Below are positions 58,910-64,000 of a DNA stretch of 64,000 bases, in pieces. The stretch comes from Streptomyces sp. JJ66 (GTDB lineage: Bacteria > Actinomycetota > Actinomycetes > Streptomycetales > Streptomycetaceae). The notes under the pieces were generated by a model. It made no database searches and was not told the origin of the DNA. It saw only the letters and a program-made list of their open reading frames with translations. Numbering within the stretch: position 1 is the stretch's first letter; each line of letters starts with the position of its first letter. Location: the NCBI RefSeq assembly GCF_019303495.1, contig NZ_JAEVFI010000011.1, positions 29,074 to 93,073 on the forward strand, in the 5' to 3' direction. The translations under genes were made by a program, and so were the position numbers.

Positions 58910-61140
58910 TGGTCACCCGCCACACCATCAGCATGGTCATTGCCATTGTAGGCGGCTGTGCCGATCTCATCATATACGCCGTCATGGGGAGAGAATCCCG
59001 TCTGATTCTCCGCCCAGTCTCCGTTATACGCGTACCAAGCATCAGCGAGGAGAACCAACTGTTTAGTCCGGAGCCTATACGTATCTTTATGGTCCTCAAC
59101 CGCTTTCCCATTGATGCGCTCTTGCTCTGATTCCAGCCAATCCGTTTCGAGAATATCGAGTCCACGCTGCGCGGCGTCGCCTACACCTGGTATGCCCGTT
59201 ATCAACACACCCAAGCCATGGTACTTCCAGTTCTTATCCCATCCCACTTCCGCCAACTCATCCCCCACACGGTTCCCGATAGCATTGTGTCGGGCCTCCT
59301 CCAAGAACCCCATCGTGCGGCCCGCACGATGCAGGCTATCTTCAGGGTGGTTTTTTTCGGTTGCGAAATCCTGCATAATGCTATATTGCAACCCCTCGCT
59401 CAGGTAGGTGTGCGCATCTTGATCCAGGGAGACCTGCGTCGTCACCTCCAGGAGATGGTCTGAGTTCAGCAGAGGTTCCGCATTCGGAGCAGGGCGGTTG
59501 TCGTTGTCGCTCATCGTCGCGTGGACTGAAACGCCGTGGTTGACGAGAACCTTCGCCATATCGTCACGAATCTCGGCGGGGAAGTTCTTTTCGAGATCAG
59601 ATTTACGCGCGGCAAGGTGCTCCAGAGATTTCTCCAGTACCTTGCGGTGCTGGTCAGTATGGTCAGGAGCCTGGGCCATCTCGCCGCTCGGGTCCATACC
59701 CGTGGCCCCGGCTACGAGCGCTTCCCCGACGGCCTCGTATACGGCACTCGGCCCCTCGTAGTCTTCTACATACTCGCCGTAGTGAGGAGTCTCGGGCGCA
59801 AAGTCATTAAATTCCGGACGGTCTTTCAGGACCCAAGCGGAGTTGTCGTGTGGCTCTTCGGAGCTAAAGAATTCCGTAGAGGCATCCGGGTTCTTGGATA
59901 GGGCAGTCATGAAGCCAGTCATGGGGTCTGTGCCTGCGTCGTTTTCGTCCCCGTAGTGAAGTTGCCCGAAATTGCTATAGGGCAAATCGTCTTTACGCGG
60001 CCCGCCACCGATAGTCTTAGATTCTCCCTTTCCGATGTTCTCCTTCTCGTAGGTGACCAGCGCGTCGCCGTAATCGTTGAGGAAGTCCTTCTCGTAGGTG
60101 CCGTTACGCATCAGGTTGCTCATGGCCTGGAAGCCAAGCACCGTGTGGTGAGGGCCGGATCGGGGTCCTCCGCCTACGTCCTGGGGGCCGAGTTCCACCA
60201 CGCGGTCCTTCCACTTCTGCATGGCCTCACTGTCGGAGTGAGAGGCTGTTGCCAGCGTGGCACCGAGGTGGTGCTCGGTGAGCGACAGCAGGTCCATGCG
60301 CGCCTCGCGCGAGTCCTGACCATCCTCATCACTTGGTTTCCAGTCATCAAGGGTGGCCGCGTCAGCGTAGAATCCCAGGGTACCTTCCGGACCCATTTCG
60401 AGGGCGAAATACTCCGCGAAAACCGGGTCCTCCTCGTTCCGCTTGAGGAGGTCATTGTAGCGACGGAGTTCCTCGTTGCTCAGATCGTCCGGGTCTCGCT
60501 TGCTGAGGGCGATGAGTTCGTTCGCGTCCATGATGACTCGCTGCGGATTATCGTAGGTTCCATCGAAACCCTCACTGCGGAAGTTATATTTCTCCTGCGC
60601 GTGATAGCGCAGGGCGTCCGCAGTCGCCTGGTCCGTCTCGGATGCGGCAGTCAAGATGGCTCCGATAGCCTCTGCCGCCCCATCGATTTCCGCCTGCGTG
60701 GCTTGCTGGTCTTCGCCGTCTCCGGCCCCGTTTGCCGAACAGAAAGCGGGGATCGCTGTACCGTCGGCCGTGATATAGATGTTTTTCTTTTTGGCGTCTT
60801 CTACGGCTTCATTCAGATCGTTCTTGTGCCGTACGAACGCCTCGTGTGCTTTTTCGAGGATGGTGTGAATACTTTTCGCCGCAGTAGCCGCGTCACCAAA
60901 CTCTGCGGCTGTTTTGGTGACGAACTCCTTCGTTACCGTCGCATTCTGCCCGCTCCACTCCGCACCGTCAGCCTTCTTTGCCAGACCTGCCGCGCTGAGG
61001 TCACCTCCCTCAGCATCGGCCAGGGTTTTCAGCTTGTCGGTCATATCGCTCCAGTCGGTCACCGCAGACTGGAGCTTGTCCAACCGCAGCTCGCTGAGCT
61101 CCGGTACGTCACCATAGTGGCTGTCCCCCGTGCTAATCAG
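58906..61140 (-). CDS. Large protein with N-terminal ESX/WXG-like helical domain
   Basis: About 744 aa, assuming the CTG start at 61140, which overlaps the upstream stop as CTGA. No ATG or GTG is available in frame until about 30-40 codons later; a TTG lies at 61083. Residues 1-120 form a helical hairpin with LSELRLDKLQSAVTDW and a central W-S-G turn (about 62-64; GAEWSGQNA), then AKSIHTILEKAHEAFVRHKN, as in WXG-superfamily proteins that pass through type VII systems. The rest is charged and has no membrane helix or recognised catalytic motif. It resembles uncharacterised large Streptomyces proteins that carry an N-terminal WXG-like domain. It is flanked by the 148-aa WXG-like gene and three lipoproteins. 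Confidence 0.75.
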   Translation of the reverse strand: MISTGDSHYGDVPELSELRLDKLQSAVTDWSDMTDKLKTLADAEGGDLSAAGLAKKADGAEWSGQNATVTKEFVTKTAAEFGDAATAAKSIHTILEKAHEAFVRHKNDLNEAVEDAKKKNIYITADGTAIPAFCSANGAGDGEDQQATQAEIDGAAEAIGAILTAASETDQATADALRYHAQEKYNFRSEGFDGTYDNPQRVIMDANELIALSKRDPDDLSNEELRRYNDLLKRNEEDPVFAEYFALEMGPEGTLGFYADAATLDDWKPSDEDGQDSREARMDLLSLTEHHLGATLATASHSDSEAMQKWKDRVVELGPQDVGGGPRSGPHHTVLGFQAMSNLMRNGTYEKDFLNDYGDALVTYEKENIGKGESKTIGGGPRKDDLPYSNFGQLHYGDENDAGTDPMTGFMTALSKNPDASTEFFSSEEPHDNSAWVLKDRPEFNDFAPETPHYGEYVEDYEGPSAVYEAVGEALVAGATGMDPSGEMAQAPDHTDQHRKVLEKSLEHLAARKSDLEKNFPAEIRDDMAKVLVNHGVSVHATMSDNDNRPAPNAEPLLNSDHLLEVTTQVSLDQDAHTYLSEGLQYSIMQDFATEKNHPEDSLHRAGRTMGFLEEARHNAIGNRVGDELAEVGWDKNWKYHGLGVLITGIPGVGDAAQRGLDILETDWLESEQERINGKAVEDHKDTYRLRTKQLVLLADAWYAYNGDWAENQTGFSPHDGVYDEIGTAAYNGNDHADGVAGDQ

Positions 61141-61583
61141 ATGAACTCGGAGATGCGCGAGACGGTCATGAGCTTTCCTTCGGCGTCCCGCATGGAGGTG
61201 GAAATCTTTTCCTCCTCCTTGGCGTGTGCCGCCTTGGTGTAGTCCAAGTGGTTGGAGATGTGAGCGCAGGCCTCTTTCAACGTGCCGACCTTCGTCTCCC
61301 ACGCGTCCTGCAACTCCTGCAGTGCGGAGCCCGTGGCCAGGCCATCGGACTTCAGCGCCGTAGCGGCCGCTGTCGTGGCATCGTCGGCGTGAGTCCCGTC
61401 CTTGGCCAGGCTCTCGCGTAGCTGGTAGGCCGTCGAACCCAGCGCACCGAGCTCATCGCTGCGGACGATGAGGTCGCGCTGGCCTCCCCCGCCGCCCGTG
61501 CCCGCGTCCACGGTGTTCAGGCGTGTCTGGGCGGCCTTTTCCGCCGCCGACGCCTGTGCCTGCTCCCATTCCGTCCACGCCAT
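61137..61583 (-). CDS. Small ESX/WXG-like helical protein
   Basis: A 148-aa, mostly helical, polar protein starting MAWTEWEQAQASAAEKAAQT. The segments LGSTAYQLRESLAKDG and LQELQDAWETKVGTLKEACA with HISNHLDYTKAAHAKEEEKI form two long helices typical of ESX-type or T7SS-associated partners. There is no exact WXG turn (a DAW at about 91-94 is nearest). It is first in the operon, with its stop overlapping the start of the 744-aa gene, so the two may be a co-exported pair. No secretion machinery is encoded in this window. Confidence 0.72.
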   Translation of the reverse strand: MAWTEWEQAQASAAEKAAQTRLNTVDAGTGGGGGQRDLIVRSDELGALGSTAYQLRESLAKDGTHADDATTAAATALKSDGLATGSALQELQDAWETKVGTLKEACAHISNHLDYTKAAHAKEEEKISTSMRDAEGKLMTVSRISEFI

Positions 61584-61881
61584 CTGTGCCCCCGCGTAGT
61601 GCTGTTGTGATCCGGCACGAGGTTACAGGGGGGTGAGGTGCAGCGGTCTGGGTGGGGTGAGATTTAGGGCAAGTGGGGTATAACGGGCTTGGCTTTGCGT
61701 GCTGGGCGGTGGGGGTGTGGGGGTGAAATGGTGGTGAAGAAGAGGGTGAAACCAGCACAGAGGGTGTGGGGGCTCCCTATAGTGAAGCGGGGATTCCGGT
61801 GGCCGTGACTCCTGTGGGGTGCTGACGCCGGGGTCCGGCCCGCCCGTGACCGGGGCGGGTGGCCGACACGGTGGGGGCACT
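61584..61881 (+). promoter_or_regulatory. Divergent regulatory region with G-rich tracts
   Basis: A 298-nt gap between the ESX-like gene and the winged-helix regulator. The plus strand is strongly G-biased from about 61625 to 61765, with runs such as GGGTGGGG, AGGGCAAGTGGGG and GGTGGGGGTGTGGGGG, compatible with G-quadruplexes. TATAGT at 61778-61783 could be a -10 box for the regulator, but no -35 is obvious. Confidence 0.4.
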
Positions 61882-63006
61882 GTGCTTGAACTCAGTTTCA
61901 GCGACCGGGCGCTGGCCCGGCTGCGGGTGGCCAAGAGCGTGGACCCGATGTGGGAAATCGCGCTCAGCCTGCATCTGTTGCAGAACCAGGAAGAAGCGCT
62001 GGTCTTCGGGCCGTGGCGGCGGGAGGTGCGGGCCGCGCTCCAGGCGGCGGGGCTGACGGCGGCGGTGCGGGGCTTGGCGCTGATCTGCCCCGCCACCGGT
62101 TACTTTCCTGATTTCCTCACCCCGGGCCGGGGCGATCCGGATGTGGCCACCGGGGTGGACCGGGTGCTGTCCACGCCTCGGAGCCGGTTGTGCGCGGAGC
62201 TCTCCCGGCTCTACCCCCGGGGGCCGGTGCCGCGTGGCGTCCGTGCCCTGGCTCTGGGGGACCCGTCGGCGCTGCGCGGACTGGGCGGCGTCCTCCAGCG
62301 GTATCACCAGGTGGCGGTGGCCCCTTATACGGCGGCGATGCGGGGCCAGGCCGCCACGGACCGGGCCCGGCGTGCGGAGGCCGCCCTGGACCGTGGTGCC
62401 GAGGGCCTGCTGGCCAGTTACGCCCAAGCGCCGGGGTGGGAACACGAGGGCGGCTACCTGCGCGCGCCCTATCCGCGTGAGCGGTCGGTGGACGTGCAGG
62501 ACCGGGCGCTGACGGTGGTACCGAGTTTCTTCTGCGTGCGCACCCCGCTGGCGCTGGTGGACGACTCCCTGCCGCCGGTGCTGGTGCACCCCCTGTCCCC
62601 GGCGCTGGGCTGGCTCACCCGGCTGCGCGAGGCAGAGGTGAGGCCACCGGTCACACAGCTGGTCGGCTCCTCGCGGGCGGAGATGCTGGAGATTCTGGAG
62701 CGGCCGATGACGACGACGGCGCTGGCGGCGGCGCTGCGGCTGGCGCTCTCGACGGCCAGTCGGCACGCCTCGGTGTTGCGGGAGGCGGGGCTGGTGGCCA
62801 CCCGCCGCGAGGGGAACCGGGTGCTGCACGAGCGCACGGCGCTGGGGCGGGCTCTCCTGGACGGGTCCGCCCCGGCGCCGCGCACCGCTTCCCGCGTCGG
62901 CGCCCCACTCCGGGAGCGGGGCGCCGAGGGCGCGGGGCGGGTTCCCGCCGGGCGTCTGGCTAGCAGCGGGGAACGCCAGGCAGCCATGCCTCCTTCACGT
63001 CGATGA
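61882..63006 (+). CDS. Winged-helix (ArsR-like) transcriptional regulator
   Basis: About 374 aa from GTG with a GGGGG site. A large N-terminal region (about 1-255) with Arg/Leu/Ala-rich helices precedes a typical ArsR-type HTH (GSSRAEMLEILERPMTTTAL, then AAALRLALSTASRHASVLRE and AGLVATRREGNRVLHERTAL). This N-extended ArsR architecture is frequent in Streptomyces. No metal-binding Cys pair is present, so a metal sensor is unlikely. The last 50 or so residues are Arg/Gly-rich, probably disordered, and the stop lies 47 nt inside the convergent SH3-like gene. It is divergent from the ESX-like operon and may regulate it. Confidence 0.82.
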   Translation: MLELSFSDRALARLRVAKSVDPMWEIALSLHLLQNQEEALVFGPWRREVRAALQAAGLTAAVRGLALICPATGYFPDFLTPGRGDPDVATGVDRVLSTPRSRLCAELSRLYPRGPVPRGVRALALGDPSALRGLGGVLQRYHQVAVAPYTAAMRGQAATDRARRAEAALDRGAEGLLASYAQAPGWEHEGGYLRAPYPRERSVDVQDRALTVVPSFFCVRTPLALVDDSLPPVLVHPLSPALGWLTRLREAEVRPPVTQLVGSSRAEMLEILERPMTTTALAAALRLALSTASRHASVLREAGLVATRREGNRVLHERTALGRALLDGSAPAPRTASRVGAPLRERGAEGAGRVPAGRLASSGERQAAMPPSRR

Positions 63007-64000
63007 AGATGTTGGAGATGTACCCGCCGTAGTCCGGCAGGTAGGACCAGGCGTCGTTCTCCCACTCCCGGTAGCGCACCAGCTCGCCCCGCTTCTGGCA
63101 GCGCACCCGTACCGTCGTGGGCCGGGGCAAGGTGGCGACGACGGCGGACTTGGTGGTCGCCTGCTGGCGGATGCGCACGTCCGTGCCCCAGGTGGGGAAG
63201 GGCGTGGTGTCCCCGCCGTCGGTCCACAGGTAAGTGACCGTCACCCAGCCGTTGCCGCGCAGGCCCACGTTGGCGAAGGTGCCGTCGGCGAGGTCGATGC
63301 CGGCCGGGTTGGAGACCTTGCGCCCGTACTGGTCCCGGCCGCCGTTGTAGCCGTCCTGGTAGGCGGCCTGGGCTTCGGGGACGCCGCGCGGGAGGTCCTT
63401 CCACTCCTGCCGCTGGCTGGAGGGGTTCCAGTAGTCGTCGCGGGTGTTCCAGGGGCCGACGTCCCACACCGGGGCCGTCTCGCAGCGGGCGGGGCCGCAG
63501 ACCCGGACCGCGTACTGGTGGCTGCCCTTGGGGGAGAGCGCGCGCCGGGAGGGGAGGGCGACGAAGTGGTCGTTTGGCTGGATGACGTGGCCGTTGGCGG
63601 TGGTGTGGCCCACCAGTCCTTCCCGGGTGGCGAAGACCCGTGCGGTCAGCGGCGCCTGCTGGGCGTCCAGTTCGGACCGGGGCACCTCGGGCGGCGTCCC
63701 GGCCGCGTCGGCGGTGAAGCTCAGGCCGTGCACGGCGGGGCCGGGGCCGTCCTTGGCGTGGTGCAGCGTCAGCCGGGCCTGGACGGCGGTGGCGGCGCTG
63801 GGCAGCGTCACCGCTTCCCCGGAGGTGGCCTCCCGCCACTCGCTCCAGGAGCCGTCCGGGGTGAGACCGCGCACGTCCACGTCCAGCTCCGCTCCCGGCG
63901 GGACCTGGGCGTCCACGTCGGCGGTGACGCGGGTGACGGTGGAGCGGGTGCGGTGTTCGGGCAGGGTCTGGGAGCCGTAGCCCCGGCCGGTGCCCAGAGA
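62960..64000 (-). CDS. Secreted SH3-like-domain protein (partial, 5' end beyond window)
   Basis: The 3' part of a gene; the frame is open to the right edge, so the start and any signal peptide lie outside. The visible 346 codons include a beta-rich region (RSELDAQQAPLTARVFATRE) and a segment GHTTANGHVIQPNDHFVALP with CGPARCETAPVWDVGPWNTR and PAGIDLADGTFANVGLRGNG, which looks like an RlpA/expansin-type double-psi barrel. A C-terminal SH3-like domain follows (VRIRQQATTKSAVVATLPRP, RVRCQKRGELVRYREWENDA). The likely role is cell-wall binding or hydrolysis. It ends with a Cys. Confidence 0.75.
   Translation of the reverse strand, partial: SLGTGRGYGSQTLPEHRTRSTVTRVTADVDAQVPPGAELDVDVRGLTPDGSWSEWREATSGEAVTLPSAATAVQARLTLHHAKDGPGPAVHGLSFTADAAGTPPEVPRSELDAQQAPLTARVFATREGLVGHTTANGHVIQPNDHFVALPSRRALSPKGSHQYAVRVCGPARCETAPVWDVGPWNTRDDYWNPSSQRQEWKDLPRGVPEAQAAYQDGYNGGRDQYGRKVSNPAGIDLADGTFANVGLRGNGWVTVTYLWTDGGDTTPFPTWGTDVRIRQQATTKSAVVATLPRPTTVRVRCQKRGELVRYREWENDAWSYLPDYGGYISNIFIDVKEAWLPGVPRC

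Noticed and set aside
59956..61242. A 428-codon plus-strand frame opposite the large WXG-like gene
   Set aside because: It lacks a good start and family similarity. The minus-strand gene has coupled overlaps and a recognisable WXG domain.

Overview
The window is high-GC actinobacterial chromosome and almost certainly Streptomyces. It holds whiD, bldM and a shbA-type sigma gene next to guaB and guaB3, a groES-groEL operon under two CIRCE operators, and the complete S10-spc-alpha ribosomal protein cluster in typical Streptomyces order. GTG starts and 1-4 nt gene overlaps are common, and third codon positions are strongly G/C-biased except in one patch.

Layout. 0-3 kb: a secreted zinc carboxypeptidase and a VapBC-type toxin-antitoxin pair whose toxin carries a frameshift. 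3-8.5 kb: guaB3, guaB (GMP synthesis), the shbA-like sigma factor, bldM and whiD (development). 8.7-11.2 kb: a LysR regulator, a MOSC protein and an SDR. 11.3-13.6 kb: groEL, groES and their HrcA/CIRCE control region. 13.6-17.4 kb: a polysaccharide deacetylase, a THUMP-like methyltransferase with a large Gly/Ser insertion, a VOC protein and a small protein. 17.4-21.3 kb: tsaD-rimI-tsaB and, after two divergent genes, tsaE, which together cover most of the tRNA t6A pathway. One of the divergent genes is a 45-codon ORF behind an iron-box-like palindrome. 21.6-24.4 kb: an accessory XRE regulator, an unknown protein and a methyltransferase. 24.4-32 kb: alr, nnr, acpS, glmS (an operon), coaA and glmM, mostly cell-wall precursors and cofactors.

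32-55 kb, nearly all on the minus strand: rpsI-rplM, a Uma2 protein, an ABC-F ATPase, a membrane-anchored protein (plus strand), truA, then rplQ-rpoA-rpsD-rpsK-rpsM-rpmJ-infA-map-adk-secY-rplO back to rpsJ. Strong hairpins at particular gaps suggest the cluster is transcribed in segments.

55.7-61.6 kb is an accessory island directly upstream of the rpsJ leader. It encodes an ESX/WXG-like helical protein, a 744-residue protein with an N-terminal W-x-G helical domain that appears to start at CTG inside the upstream stop, three tandem Cys-rich lipoproteins that look paralogous, and a membrane-anchored Cys-rich protein. Its core is visibly more A/T-rich than the flanks. It resembles a type VII (WXG-superfamily) effector plus surface-protein locus and is the best candidate for an undescribed system here. 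The window ends with a divergent winged-helix regulator and the 3' part of a secreted SH3-like protein that runs off the right edge. I saw no tRNA, rRNA, CRISPR array or complete insertion sequence.
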